Assembly (NCBI RefSeq): GCF_040954645.1
Contig: NC_092804.1
Span: 41,569,753-41,633,752 of the forward strand
From: Diabrotica undecimpunctata
Taxonomy: Eukaryota; Arthropoda; Insecta; Coleoptera; Chrysomelidae
Direction of reading: 5' to 3'
DNA length: 64,000 nt
Below are positions 1 to 12,716 of this stretch, one piece after another. Positions within the stretch are counted from its first letter, which is position 1, and the number at the start of each line of letters is the position of its first letter. The position numbers and the translations under genes were made by a program. The notes under the pieces are model-generated. The model was not told where the DNA came from. It saw only the letters and a list, made by a program, of their open reading frames with translations, and did not search any database.

Positions 1-663
1 ACATATAAATTCCCACCACATGCAATATACAATATGGATGAATCGGGATTTTCCATTGTCCCAAACAGGCCTCCTAAAGTTTTCTCTACAAAAGGAAAAA
101 GGTGTGTCAATAAAATATCTAGCACAGAATGGGGAACCAATGTTACTGTTGTATGCACAATGAGTGCTAGTGGACAATATATTCCTCCCGCATTTATATA
201 TCCACGTAAAAGAATGAAGACAGAACTTTTGGATGGAGCTCCACCATCATCAGTTGCAATGGTTCCCGACAGTAGTTTCATCAATCAGGACCTGTTTGTT
301 AATTATGCTACACATTTTAGAGATCACGATAAGTTGACAAAGGAACAACCAGTCCTATTGATAATGGATACTCACACTTTAAATTGTTCCATTGCAGAAA
401 TTAATTTTTGTCGACAATATAACAATATCGCATTTTTTAGCCCGCTAAAAAAGTTTTATTCCAACGAATGTGGAAAATGGCTGACGTACCATTCAGAGCG
501 GATAATTACGGTTTACTAAATTGCTTTAGTATTTGCTCCTACATACTTTAAAGCTGCTATTATAACGAATGCAATTGAAGGTTTTAAAATAACGGGGATA
601 TGTCCCTTTAATTATGTCATATTTACTGACGCTGCAGACATGTGCAGAAACGAATTATTTTGA
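1..663 (+). pseudogene. Tigger/pogo-like DDE transposase remnant, truncated by the window edge
   Basis: The reading frame is open from base 1, so the gene starts outside the window. The catalytic core of a pogo/Tigger-type (DDE_1) transposase is recognisable: MDESG at 34 carries the first Asp, and LLIMDTH near 355 the second. In this family a stretch with the motif PPHTTHRLQPLD, bearing the third Asp, should precede the FxPLK-x-Y segment. Here QYNNIAFFSPLKKFY joins the two sides directly, so about 15-20 residues including the third catalytic residue are missing. A stop at 517-519 is followed in the same frame by the conserved tail (FKAAIITNAIEGFKITGI, then FTDA) up to a stop at 661-663. With one nonsense codon and a deleted active-site residue, the copy should be inactive. 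Confidence 0.85.
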
Positions 664-3019
664 ATTTTTGTCATATAAGAATTACATGTATTGGTTCAAC
701 ATGAATGCTACTTTTTGTTATATTGAAACACATTTTTCATAAGCGACCATGAGTCAAAAATGTATGTTTTCAGTTTGGATCATTTTGACAACAAACATTA
801 TACTTTTAGTAGCAAAAATGATATTATAGTGTAACCTCGGAAACCTTTTTTGGATGGTGCTAGAAAGGTCACCAATGGAGACACTGCGGACGGCAGCCAG
901 ATGGTTGGTGGAGAGCGAGTCGTGGGTTCGAAACTAGCTTTTGGAACCTGGAATGGGTCCAACGGACGAAATAAGTAAAGATACGATAGGAGATATTAGA
1001 AAAAGATACAGAAATAAACAAAAAGATAGATGGGTAAAATTACCAAAGATAAGATAAGATAGGGAACAGGGCGCCACTTAATTTTTTGGGGTTTAAGGAG
1101 AAAATTAAGAAACCTTAGAAAAGAAAAGAAATAAAGAAAGATATTTTGGTTCTGAGACCAAATATAATATAGGTTCAGAGATCAAACCCAAGAAAAGATA
1201 TCAACTGTTAATTATTAAATAAATTTGGTTAACACTCTACATAACAAAAAATAAATATATAAGGTATTACACTTACTTACCTACGAAACTTAATCAGCCT
1301 GATTTTTCTACTGGTCAAAGGTATAGTTATATTTAAAGGTAAAAAGCAAATATTCAGAGTTATGGTTATATCAGGGAACTTTGTTAGGAGTCGACAAATA
1401 AAATACATACATAAAACAATAACACTATATTCAACAACAAAATTATGACGCTGCTGAATGCAACACAAGTAATAAAAATACAAAAACAACTATGAAATAG
1501 TGGTAGGTATACATATAAAAATAAGCAGAAATATAATTAGAAAATACCTTTACAAAGATATACAATACACTCATGCGCAAATAAAGTTTTGGCGTATCTC
1601 GAGATATTACAGCAAAAAGAAATTGAATACAAATTATAACAAACACAAAAGATAGCAAAAATTAATAAAATCTAAGTTTACAAAAATACAAAAAAGTTAC
1701 TGAAGTGAAAACATAAAAATTTAACCAAACCGCACTTGGTTAAGTCGATTATTTGGTTCGTAACAAAAAAAATATAGAATGTTCTTTAATTGACTGCAAA
1801 ATTCAGTAGCTACTCTCAACTACATTTGAAGACATGTATGAATTTGAGATACGTCCAGATAATGGAAGATGATATGATGCCATATCATGTTACTTGCCCA
1901 GATAGGTGGAGATATTAAGATTATGTTAACTTACAATAATTCCTGACGACTGCTGCTTTAAGTTACTAAAGTTAATACTATACTGGTATTAAACACTGAA
2001 TTTAATTACCCTTAAAGGTGCTTTACAACTATACTTAATCTAATATAGTGTAAGAGAAAAAAACTCTAATAAACAAGTGTATACACACTTATAAAGAAAA
2101 TGCACAGAGACGGTAAGGTAGCAGATACGATAATGTGAGTTAAGCGTCTTAACTCGACGAAGGCCCACCGGTAAGTGCTTGGTTCCTCTCCAATTTTTAC
2201 CAAACTCTCCAAGAAAAGGTGAGGGTATCTCCCCTTCAAAAATGATAGGCCAGCCTGTATCTATTTCTAAGAAGGTAAAAAGTTCTGATTAACATTGAAC
2301 ATAACGGTATCCTTCTACCTACAAACATGATGAAATATCAAACCTCCTAGATTAGGTTTTTCCCGAAAAACATTACAACGGGCGTTCGACGACAATTACC
2401 GCATTTATGACAAAGAACCCGGAAAAGGATTAACTAAGGATTCGCCAGACCGTCGTCTTTAAATAAATACTTAGGTAGATTCTTCAGTCATATTTCGGTA
2501 GTTTCCCAATAAAAATTTCTGATCGTAAACACGACCATCAACGTATCATCCACATGGGTAAAAGGAATTAAAATTAATTTAATATATTAATTAAAAAAAT
2601 GTTACAATAGTAGTCTAGTGTGACAATCCTGTCGTATTGTTTAATTTTACTTGTAATAATATTAAGTTCTGCATCTTTAGGTAAGCATGAGTGAACTTAT
2701 TTAATAGAAATGCTCACTTCTGTCAAAGCGGTCAATTTCTGTCAGTGCAAGTAAAAATCTTACTATTCTGTGGTAACTTTTCTAGCCAGGGCAGCCATCA
2801 CTAAATAAGTAAAACATTTTAATAGATTTTAAATACATACATTAGAATCATTGAACAGAATCAGTTGCTGCTTTCTTTGAATACAAGGTCTTCTATATAT
2901 ATTAGAAGCATCAAACAGACATAATTTGATGCTTTTTTCAAATCAAAACGTAAGCCTACACAGTCTTCATTTGTCTTACATAAATCAGTAATTACAGATA
3001 TCTTTGAACGCAACTTTTT
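664..3019. other. AT-rich intergenic stretch
   Basis: No protein-coding similarity could be read here on either strand. Bases 960-1220 are strongly purine-rich. A possible tRNA-type promoter at 894-935 is listed separately. Bases 2080-2560 are less AT-rich than the surroundings and may be an unrecognised old repeat, but nothing in them could be assigned. Confidence 0.5.
894..935 (+). repeat. tRNA-like A and B boxes, possible SINE head
   Basis: CAGCCAGATGG at 894-904 resembles an RNA polymerase III A box, and GGTTCGAAACT at 925-935 resembles a B box, at a spacing suitable for a tRNA-derived promoter. No target-site duplication or second copy was found, so this could be chance. Confidence 0.25.
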
Positions 3020-4010
3020 TAACGTCTTTTGTGCACCATTAGTTCAGCACAAATCGTAATAGATAACGAACCCAGTTCAGAAATTGAAATCAGGAGAGGA
3101 GTTGGGCAGGGATGTATTATGTCCCCATTACTATTTAATGTATATAGTGACGCCATTTTTGAAGAAGCATTACTATCTCAAAGTGAAGAAATAATAATTA
3201 ACGGAAGATCTATTAACAACATAAGATATGCAGATGGCACCGTAATTATGGCAAGCTCTGCTGAATAACTCCAATTACTGCTAAACAAAACAAACAGTTT
3301 CTGTGAAAAATATGGACTAAAAATAAATATAAAAAAAACCAAATATATGATAATAACAAAGAAAACAAACATACCAACAAACATACATTTGGGAAATGTA
3401 CCGATAGAAAGGGTTGATAAATACAAATTCCTAGGAACCTGAATTTCAGACAATAATGATCAAACAACCGAAATAAGAGCGAGGATAGAAATAGTAAGAA
3501 ATGCGTTTGTAAAAATAAAAACAATTCTTAGCCACAAATACCTTAGATTACAACTGAGATTAAGAGCACTGAGATGCTATGTGTTTTCGATACTGCAATA
3601 TGGACTTGAAAGCTGGACATTAAGGCAAGAACACATAAATAAGTTACAGTCCTTTGAAATGTGGTGTTACAGGAGGATGCTTAGAATAGCATGGACACAG
3701 AAGAAAACTAACACGGAAGTATTGCGAGAAATGGGCAAAGAATGCGAAATAATAAACACAATAAAAATAAGAAAGTTACAATATCTGGGACACGTAATGA
3801 GGGGACAGCGATATGAACTGCTAAGGCTGATAATACAGGGAAAGATAAGAGGAGGAAGGAGTATAGGAAGGAGAGTGACATGGTTGAAAAATTTAAGGGA
3901 CTGGTTTAAATGCAGTTCTATAGAACTCTTCAGGGCAGCAGTAGATAGAGTAAAGATAATGATGATGATATCCAACCTCCGATCGGGAGACGGCACTTAA
4001 AAAAGAAGTT
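3020..4010 (+). mobile_element. RTE-type non-LTR retrotransposon, 5'-truncated, family a
   Basis: One frame runs from about 3029 to 4000 with only two stops (3266-3268 and 3440-3442). It begins in the reverse transcriptase at GVGQGCIMSPLLFNVYSDA, passes the catalytic block as YADG instead of YADD, and ends with the RTE-type C-terminal domain (YGLESWTL, MWCYRRMLRIAW, YLGHVMRG, SSIELFRAAVDR). The endonuclease and the start of the RT are absent, as expected from 5' truncation during target-primed reverse transcription. A GAAG-rich tail follows the last codon. The last 430 bases are nearly identical to the copy at 58163-58605, so both belong to one fairly young subfamily. Confidence 0.88.
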
Positions 4011-4195
4011 CAGAAACTGCAACTCATTAAGCTGCATCACCTAAGCTGTTGCTCTTTACTTGTATAGAAATATTTTGACATTTGATGCATGTACCTACCT
4101 GAAGTCTACCAAACTGGTAGTTGAAATTTTCTTTGAACTGTTTTAGGTAAAATTCCTACTTTACCTTCACAGCTTCAGGATTAGCGTTCTTGAAC

Positions 4196-5105
4196 ATAGA
4201 ATACAGAGAGGCATGGTTACGAGACGCTGTCCACAGGAAGAGGTGCTATCACCACTCTTCTTAATCACGTACTCACATAGTTCTAGACACCCTCGTTGAC
4301 CAATTCAGCAGTAACGGGTTCTGCACAATAGCCTATGCGGATGAAATTGCTGTCCTCCAAAGCGGTAAGTTTGAGAACACACTATGTGAGAGATTACAAG
4401 TTGCTCTCCGACTAATAGAAACATGGTGCAAGGAACACTCAATATCTATAAATCTTACGACAACAGAGATATTTCTCTTTACCAGAAAAAGAAAGAAAGG
4501 TGGGCTTAATACCCCCAAGAATTCTAATCTACACTATTGTCATTGGCCACTGCTAACTTACGGAGCTATTGCTTGGGTGCCAAAAGTGCTGAAAGCAACA
4601 GCGATCAACAAAATAAACCATATATTCAGTTAATGGCTTGCCTAGATATAGCAGGTGCCATGAAAACGACACCAAATGCTGCAATGGAGTTGCTTATTGG
4701 CATTATTCTTCTGCACCATATATGTCAAATAGGTGGCGCTGGTGACAATGCTGCACCCATCGGGTACAAATCTTGATGTAGGAATGGGACGATTGAGTCG
4801 TTTCTGTCGGGAAGAATTGGATACGCTATCCCTGCTACAAACCCTACAAAATCGAAACAAGACATCATAGAGTTAACTGGGGTATGGACAAAAATGTCAG
4901 CGTAAAATAGACAGAACTGGGTGGTATCTTCGTAGCCGCAAAAGAGATGACCACGTATTTTATTAGGGTTAGTAATGGAGTATTACGAGTCACTAACAAG
5001 TTTCGGATGGGAATAACATCATTCTAAGGTGGGTTAAAGAACACAATAGAAATAAGGGTTACCTCATTGCTAACCAAATAGCTAGGAAAGCGACATGCCT
5101 GAGAA
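4196..5105 (+). pseudogene. R1/Jockey-like non-LTR RT and RNase H remnant
   Basis: Several frames give consecutive pieces of an R1/Jockey-type polyprotein: RGMVTRRCPQEEVLSPL near 4210, IAYADEIAVLQ near 4330 (canonical FADD/YADD here YADE), then WCKEHSISIN, TYGAIAWVPKV, and the typical DIAGAMKTTPNAAMELL at about 4651-4701. Around 5020-5100 the pattern LRWVKEHNRNKG followed by IANQIARKA matches the last part of a retroelement RNase H domain. Frames change several times and the catalytic Asp is lost, so this is a decayed copy. It is clearly distinct from the RTE copies on either side. Confidence 0.75.
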
Positions 5106-6010
5106 TTAAAATTGTCAAATGTAACACTATAAGTCAGTAAAAAATAAATTAAAAAAACTGGTTTCTCATCTCACTGATTCAATTTATCCCAATTTGAACT
5201 CACTATTTAAAATTTAAAACAAAAATTAACAACAAATAAAAATATATAGACAACCAAAATGGACTTTTATCATATCACTACAAATGTAAACTAGAAAGAA
5301 TTAAACATTAAGACACCAAAAGAATGATATTAAGGGAAACGATAATGATATTTTATTAACGATATACACCAGAAACACCTCATATTGTAAAAACATATAC
5401 ACATAATGGGTAAATCGAGAGAAAAAAAATAATAAACTTCAATTCAACATTAAGATGATGGCAAAAAGAAACCTGATAAAAGTTAGTTAAGTATATTAGT
5501 AAAAGATATCTGAAAGATTGCGACTACATAAAAAGAAAGTTATGAAAACGGCACCGCAAGGCAACCACATTCGTTATGAACATTAATGTACCTATAAATT
5601 TACTCATACTATTATAGATTTTCTTTGAGGAGAGTTCAGTAAGACTTTTAATGATAACTAGAAATTATAAATACTGTTTGAAGCTCATATTACCACAAAA
5701 AATTGTTTTTTTTTTGTCTTTGCCTGACTTAAGTTGTCCAACTGGTAAAGGGTACTACAAAAATATATTTATATGTAAGTGTAATATTTCCAAGTGCGGT
5801 CGCATCAAATTGTGAACGTTATAAATCCTTGTTGGAAAAAGAAGCAACGTCGGTTATAAAGATGGAAAATATGTTTATTATATTAAAGTTTTGAGAAGAC
5901 AAGTGAATTGCTAAGAAGCCTAGGTAAAAACTTTTCGCATTTTGTTGAGGAGTAAAGAGGTACCTTCGCATGTTACTAGCTATATTGTGGAAACATTTTC
6001 GGCATGCAGC
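5106..6010. other. AT-rich intergenic stretch
   Basis: Apart from a short poly-T run near 5706, nothing recognisable was found on either strand. Confidence 0.5.
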
Positions 6011-6013
6011 TTA

Positions 6014-6619
6014 TTAATATCTGCGATATCTTAGTGACGTTGCTTCTAGAGTGTCAAAATACTCATCAGCAAGGTCGTTTCCAGCCAAGTTAAGAAGTTT
6101 TGCATCTAAGAATGGAACTTTCTTTTGGGAAGCCTGGTGAGTAGGTGCCATAGGCGATAAAATGTAGTTTTTAGGAGCTCTTTTGCTTTGGTATTCGAGC
6201 TTTCTTTTGTGCCGTTCGACGTACTTTTTGCAGAGAGAGAGAGGATTCTGCTTTCCATTGTGGGGATGTTGGCGGGTTCGTGGTTTATTGCTGATGGATA
6301 TTCTGCACGTTTTTTCCATGATTGCTTCTATAATTTTTTGTTCAGTTGCCGTCACGTTAATTTGGCGGTGGTTGAGGGTTGCGTAGAGAACCGCCCTGTA
6401 CTCAATTATTGGCCTTATGTTTGTCTTACATGTATACAGGAGAGTTTTGTGTTGAGTGCTGTTGAATTTATCAGACAGAGCTTCAAGGAGATTAGCTTTC
6501 CTTCTTACCAATTCTAGGATGTATTTTATGTGAGCGTCCCAATTGTGATTCTTCTGAAATTGATTGCTAGGACAAAACACCGAGTTTCTGAAAGGAAGTC
6601 TTTCTCTGTAGAGCATCAT
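6014..6619 (-). pseudogene. Jockey-like RT C-terminal fragment
   Basis: An uninterrupted 201-residue frame matches the region after the RT fingers in Jockey-superfamily elements. Landmarks are NWDAHIKYILELVRRKANLL (residues about 27-46), then LLYTCKTNIRPIIEYRAVLY, the thumb-like segment where IRPIIEYA-like sequence is usual. The later part is basic and partly out of register with the family (QHPHNGKQNPLSLC), suggesting a small frameshift. The upstream RT core and endonuclease are missing. Plus-strand frames over the same bases are shadows. Confidence 0.72.
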
Positions 6620-7055
6620 CTAGTTGCCATCCGCTTCATATAGAGGGGTTCCTGGATATCTAAAAAAGATAGCTTATGTATTTGAAGAATTGGGAGTAAC
6701 TCTCGATTTATTGCACCATTTTTCTTATTTATTTAATTGAACTTAGGCATTGTTGAACACAGATCGCCTCCTCCACGCCCCGTCAAGGTTTAAGATGAAA
6801 GTAGTGCTGTATCTTCGGTCTATAACAGGGTGGATTTGGTATTGTTTATGACAAGTGGGGGGTTCGTGTTTTAATCTGTGTAAAAAATAGGAACTATAAT
6901 TGAGTTTTTTGAGTCTAAAACATCCATTTAATTGTCATCCATATTTAATCTAATTTAATCATCCATATGGAATCAACACATTTAAAAAGAAAGTCAAAAA
7001 ATATCATTTAAAAAAATCAACTAACATGTTAGGATGTTTCGAAAGAAATGTACGA
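6620..7055. other. No recognisable feature
   Basis: The sequence just upstream of the Jockey-like fragment does not continue it in any minus-strand frame, so the deletion or truncation point lies near 6650. The rest is AT-rich without identifiable content. Confidence 0.45.
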
Positions 7056-7059
7056 ATCT

Positions 7060-7400
7060 ATGGAGCTGTGAATGTCAATGGAGTGTGAAAAAGACTCGAA
7101 CTTCGAACTTTATAGAATATTCCAGGAACCAGATATCGTAAAACATATTAAGATAAGAGGTGAATAGGGCATGTAATGCGGATGGAACAAAATGACTCAG
7201 CTAGAAAAATACTTCTTGGTAAACTCGTTGGTCAGAGAAGAATAAAAATACTCAAAACAAGGTTCCTTGATAAGATAGAATCAATAAATAGGATAGAAGA
7301 CGCGAGAAATATGGGAATACATGCTTGGTAGAGGAAGACGATGGATAGTAACGACTAAAGAGAAATTTTTGAGGAGACTAGTAGGGTTGTAACGCCAGAA
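7060..7400 (+). pseudogene. RTE-like C-terminal fragment, second subfamily
   Basis: Frames here give ELYRIFQEPDIVKHIKI, then GHVMRMEQNDSARKILLGK and GQRRIKILKTRFLDKIESI. These correspond to the C-terminal region of another RTE-like subfamily, where the usual pattern is EPDIVKxIKxxRLRWxGHVxRM followed by a GRPxxRWxD block. It has internal stops and the arginine-rich block is eroded. It resembles the fragment at 33826-34125 more than the FEMWCYRRML type. Confidence 0.7.
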
Positions 7401-7489
7401 TGATAATGATAACATTAACTAACGGAAATGACAGGTTTTAAAATCAAAGACTTATTTAAGTCAATACTATTGTTTGTGAAACGGTCAAG

Positions 7490-8655
7490 ATAACATAAAT
7501 AAGAAGCACTCTAGGCTTAGTACCAGACAGATAACAGAAAAAGCGAAGGAACACAATATATGAATGCAGCTCTATTTCGAAGATTACACAAAGGCTTTCG
7601 ATTCAGTAATCACCTCTAAAGTGTAATGAGAAATATGGTAGTACCTAATTGCGTAGTTAACCTAACAAGAAATCTGTATGATAAAAACTCAGTTAAAATA
7701 AACGGAATAAATATTCAAATGCCTTTAAAACACGCTAGATACAGCTGCGTACTCTCACCATTATATACAACACTTATGCTGAATATGTAATGAGAAAAGA
7801 GCTAGACGAATGGGATGTAGGAATCACTATAAGCGACAGAAAAAACAGTAACCTACAATACACAGATGATACACTTGTACTAGCAGTGAAAAAAGTTGAA
7901 ATGACTACCATCACCGAACGGCTAAGTCAGATAAGCAAAGAATTCGGACTTGAGATCAACACCGGAAAAACAAAAATAGTGATCGTGCACAGGGCAAATA
8001 ATAGTCTACGGTACATACAAAGTAGCGTGTTTCAAAAAACTAGATATATTTAATACTTGGACTTTCTTATAACCAACAATGGCGATTGATTTTCAAAAAT
8101 CAAGCGTATAATAACAATGAACCGAACCGCGACAGCTAAATTAATTAAAATATAGAAAGACTGAACAATAACAAGGAACACTAAGCTTAGGTTGGTCAAT
8201 GTCCTTATTGTTCTCATTGTTATATACGCAGCTAAAACATGGACTCTTATAAAAATCGATAGAAGTAAGAAGGAAGCCTTTAAAGTGTGGATCTACAGAA
8301 AAATTCTACGCCTGGTCTGGACACAACACAAGACCAACCTGTCAATTCTGGAAGAGCTTAGTATAAAAGACAGGCTATTAAATAAATATACCCATTATTC
8401 CCTAATTACTTCAGCCACCCAGAAGAAGGAAGACCATAGAACTATTGGTTGCAAAAGTAAAAATAAGACGGCCGCAGATCGAGAGAAAGACTTTCAACAC
8501 GAGGAGCAGACGTAATGAAGAATCTGGTAGCAAAATCCTTAACTATAGCAGTTCATCTGACACTGGATCACATCCAATGAAGATAGCAAGCTAACAATAT
8601 TTAGAGTGTCACCACGCCCTGACAAGGGCTCAAGCAATGAGGAAAAAGAGGCTTA
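7490..8655 (+). pseudogene. RTE-type RT remnant, third subfamily
   Basis: The order of RT motifs is preserved: RLSTRQITEKAKEHN at about 7516, FEDYTKAFDSV at about 7575 (motif A with the catalytic Asp), a GVxQGCVLSP region eroded near 7740, and LQYTDDTLVLA near 7850 (YTDD in place of YADD). EFGLEINTGKTKIVIV follows, then in another frame IYAAKTWTLIKIDRSKKEAF and FKVWIYRKILRLVWTQHKTN. Frames break between 8053 and 8192 and again after 8400. A purine-rich stretch at 8635-8655 may be the worn 3' tail. It is most similar within the window to the copy at 61120-61841. Confidence 0.8.
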
Positions 8656-9595
8656 ATAAGATTTCTAAAGCTTCTAGATAGGTAATTTAATTTTGTAACC
8701 TTGAAAGTAATGTTATAGTTATATCTTTTCGGTATCAGTTTATATTCGGTGTATGCAGTATCTGTTATACTCGTAATAAAGCTTCTTCTGTGTTTGTCAA
8801 TTACAATTTTATAATTTTGAGTTTTCTACTCCAGAGTTTTTGTTATTATATAGTTTAGATTACTTTTTTAACAGTTTTACCCGCTTTATTTGGACAGCTT
8901 ATTTGGATAGCTTATGCAAGGATAAATAAATGAAAAAAGGTCAACAAGGGGTAAAAACATTCAGCGTTGTAGTCTAAAAGAAGGGCTTAACATCGCAATA
9001 ATCATTTGTATAGCTCCGCATTCTTGCAAATAGGAATATCCTTAATGATTTTCTCTCTTTTGCTGTTTTGTACGAAGATGGACCTTAAAGGAGAAGTAAA
9101 ATAAATATACCTTTTATTATTTTCGAAAGGTAATCGTATTGTTACGTCCATTTGGCTATTAAATTTAGATCTATGAATATCGCTGGATATAATTGTTAGT
9201 ATTGATGTAATAATTTTGATTGCCTTATTAATAGGATTAAGTTATTATTCAATTTGAAATTAGATTGCATATTATATTGATTTTATTAAGAATTAATACA
9301 TCAATGAAATACCTAGTAACTAAGGTTACTTGCCATGTAATACTTGATCTATCCAGTAAAATTATGAGAATTAATGGAAATATGTGGATCTACTAAATAC
9401 GGCGAAAATTGTCTTACAGGTAAAAAAATATTATTTATTACATTAAAAAATACTGGATCACTGAAAAACCAATACAATTGTGCTTATATTTGGAAACAAA
9501 GATAACGAAACGTTAATCAATTAAAAATTATATGCTTATAAGATATAATTCTAAAATTTACTATTACAGGTGATCACTAATAGAATTCATGAATT
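8656..9595. other. AT-rich intergenic stretch
   Basis: Very AT-rich. No reading frame, inverted repeat or tRNA-like sequence stood out. Confidence 0.5.
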
Positions 9596-12500
9596 TATTA
9601 AAGTAGAGGTGGTAGCGGGTAGATACTCTTGTACGATCCCGGTATGGGATCCCTACCAAAAACAAATAAATCCTCTCACATATCCATTCCCAAAGTAAAC
9701 CTTACACGAAAGAAAAATCATTGGGGAAGGCAACGGGAAACCACCCCAATTAACTTTCCCTAGTATAATCACAATGGATCAAGTCAATATAGAAACGGCC
9801 CTTAGTCCCAGGTACTACTTAAGTAGAGAGAGGGTGCTAAGTATCCCCCAGTTGCCACAAATATTTAGATGTAAGCATGATAAGAAGATTGGTACATGGA
9901 ATTTACTAAGTTTATTCCAGGCCGGAAAAGTGAATAATGTAATTAAAGAAATGTGAAGACTCAGCATTGACATACTTGGATGCAGTGAAGTTAGATGGCC
10001 CAATTTAGGCTAGTCCGAAATAGAAAACCACACAATATACTACTGTGGAGATACTACAACAAGAAACAAAAACGGAGTGGCTATAATAGTAAATAAAGAA
10101 GTAAACAAATGTGTACTTAGTTTTATAGGAATATTAGATAAAGTTGCAGTACTCAAAATTAATGCTAAACTAGTTAACGTGAACATTATTTAAGCATATG
10201 CTTTAACTTCGCAAAGCTCAGAGCAGGAGATAGAAATATTCTATGAACAATTGAAAGAATCTCTACAACATACCAAAAAACAAAAAGTGAATATCCTGCT
10301 AGGAGATTTCAATGCCAAAGTAGGGAAAGGAGGTGTTGGCAATACTGTGGGACACTAGGAACGCGAAATGATAGAGGAGACAGCCTTGTTCAGTTCTGCC
10401 AGGAAACGGACAGTGCAATAATGAACACCTTTTTCCAATTACCACCTCGAAGGCTCTACACCTGGAAATCTCCAGCTGACTGTCCAAAAAAATGATTAGA
10501 AATCAGATCGACTACATCATCATCAACAAACGATTTTAGAATTCCGTAAAATCCGCAAAAACATATCCGGAAGCAGATGTTCCATCAGACTATAATCTTT
10601 TACTAGGACGTTTCAAACGCCACATGAAAAAAGTCCATAAAAGAAAAGCACAAAAACGTCCGGACATCCAGAATTTGAAAGATAAAACCACAAGAGAAGA
10701 AGTCAAAGAGGAGATCAACAATAAAGTAACAGCATGGTAATCTCAGATAATAATCAAGAAAACATAAGTGTGGATGATATGTGGAATAAAATTAAAAATA
10801 TCTGTAATTCAGTGGTAGATAATAAACTTAAACCAGAAAACAATATAAAGAAACAGCCATGGATGAGACAAGAAATATCAGAGCTAATGGAAAAACGAAG
10901 AAAACACAAAAATAAGAATGAGAAAAGGTACAAAGAAATAAATAAAATTATTAAGAAAAAGATTAAGGAAGCAAAAGAATCATGGCTACAAGATCAATGC
11001 ATAGAAATAGAATCCCTAGAACAGAAGCGTGACACTTTTAATCTACATAAAAAGATCAAAAACTTAACGGCGAGAAACGAATCACGAAGTCATAACTTAA
11101 TACTAGACGAGCACAACAATCTGCTCTACGAAAATGAGAGAATACTTGAGAGATGGAGGCAATACATGGAAGAATTATTCAAAGAAGAGCAAAAGACAGA
11201 AGTCAGTGTTTCTGGATGTTCAGGACCAGAAATAACGCTCAGTGAAGTAAATATGCAATAAAAAGACTAAAAACCAACAAAGCACCTAGACCTGATAATA
11301 TACAAGATGAAATATTGAAACTATTTGAAAACAACCAACTCAAACTCCTAACGAGTCTACTAAACAAAATCTATGAAACTGCAGAATTTTCTACAGATTG
11401 GCTAGTTTCCACCTTCATCCCTCTCCCCAAAAAGGCAAATGCCACCAGATGCTGATTACAGAATTATAAGCTTAATGAGTTATGCACTCAAAATCCTTCT
11501 TTCTGTTATTCACTCTCGCAAATATAGAAAACTTGAAGAAAACATTAGCAGTGTTCAGTTTGGATTAAGAAGCGGACAGGGAACGCGAGAGGCCCTATTT
11601 TCACTACAAGTATTGATACAAAGAGCTGGAGACATAAACTGCGAAGTCCACGCATCCTTTATAGACTTTGAAAAAGCATTTGACAAGGTGCAACATCAAA
11701 AATTATTTCAGATACTGAAAGAATCTAGTATTGATGACAAAGATTTACGCTTTAAAAATTTATACTTACAGCAAAGGGCAACTGTACGAAACCTCACAAG
11801 AATTCACGATAAAACAGGGAGTACGTCAGGGCTGAATTTTATCACCGACGTTGTTCAATACTTACTCGGAAATGCTGTTCAGGGAAGCTATTGATGGTTT
11901 AAGAGAAGGTATAAAAAGCAATGGTGAAATCATAAACAATTTAAAATATGCGGACGGTACGGTTTTGATTGCTGATAATGCGGAGGATCTGCAAACATTA
12001 ATAGACCGTGTAGTGGAAACTAATGACAGATACGGCATGAAATTAAACTGTAAGAAGACTAAAATTCTTGTAGTAAGTAAAAACGACGTAATACAGCACC
12101 AATTCATAGCTAATAATGAACCCTTGAAAATAATCGACAAAATTACATACCTTGGATGCAGCCTAAATAAGGAATGGGACCACTCACAAGAAATAAGATA
12201 TCGTATAGAAAAGGCGAGAGCTGTCTTCAATCGTCTCAGGAAGACTTTATGTAATATCTACCTGAACGTTGATATAAGAACACGAGTCTTGAGATGCTTT
12301 GTATTTTCTACCCTTCTGTATGAAGTCGAAGCCTGGACCTTGACAAAGGCAACATCCAAACGATTAGAAGCCTTCGAAATGTGGTGCTACCGCCGCATGC
12401 TCAGAATTTCCTATATTCATCACATTACAAACAACATCGTGATCCAACGTATGAATAAAGATCTGGAAATTATGCGTATCGTGAAAATCAGAAAGATGAC

Positions 12501-12716
12501 ATACTTAGGGCATGTGATGCGCAATGAGAAGTAACAACTGATTTAACTAATTTTACAAGGCAAGATAGGCAAAAGATCTCAAGGGCGCAGAAGAACATCA
12601 GACAGTGGGCAGGAATGACTACCATACATCTATTTAGAGCAGCTGTCAACAAAGTTGTATAGACCAACGAGATTGCCAACATCCACAGAGGATAGGCACC
12701 AAAAGAAGAAACAGAT
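9596..12716 (+). mobile_element. Nearly full-length but decayed RTE retrotransposon
   Basis: This is the longest RTE copy here, about 3.1 kb, close to the usual full length. A leader at 9600-9773 precedes an ATG at 9774. Endonuclease motifs follow: KIGTWNLLSL near 9890, ILGCSEVRWP near 9975, NILLGDFNAKVG near 10290. The linker and RT occupy 10734-12534: APRPDNIQDEI near 11284, SVQFGLRSGQGTREALF, FIDFEKAFDKVQH (motif A), a +1 frame change near 11850, LKYADGTVLIA (YADG, not YADD) and FEMWCYRRMLRISY. The C-terminus continues past a stop near 12535 as ILQGKIGKRSQGRRR, and an AAAAGAAGAAA tail lies at about 12700. At least five stops and one frameshift make it inactive. Confidence 0.9.

Noticed and set aside
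250..265. ACTGATGATGG on the minus strand as a hammerhead core
   Set aside because: It lies within the conserved transposase coding sequence and has no GAAA partner.
1065..1080. GGGAACAGGGCGCCA as a retroviral primer-binding site
   Set aside because: It does not match the complement of a tRNA 3' end in the right order, and no LTR-like sequence lies upstream.
6055..6075. CTGATGAG on the minus strand near 6068
   Set aside because: It is part of the Jockey-like reading frame and no GAAA or closing stem follows.
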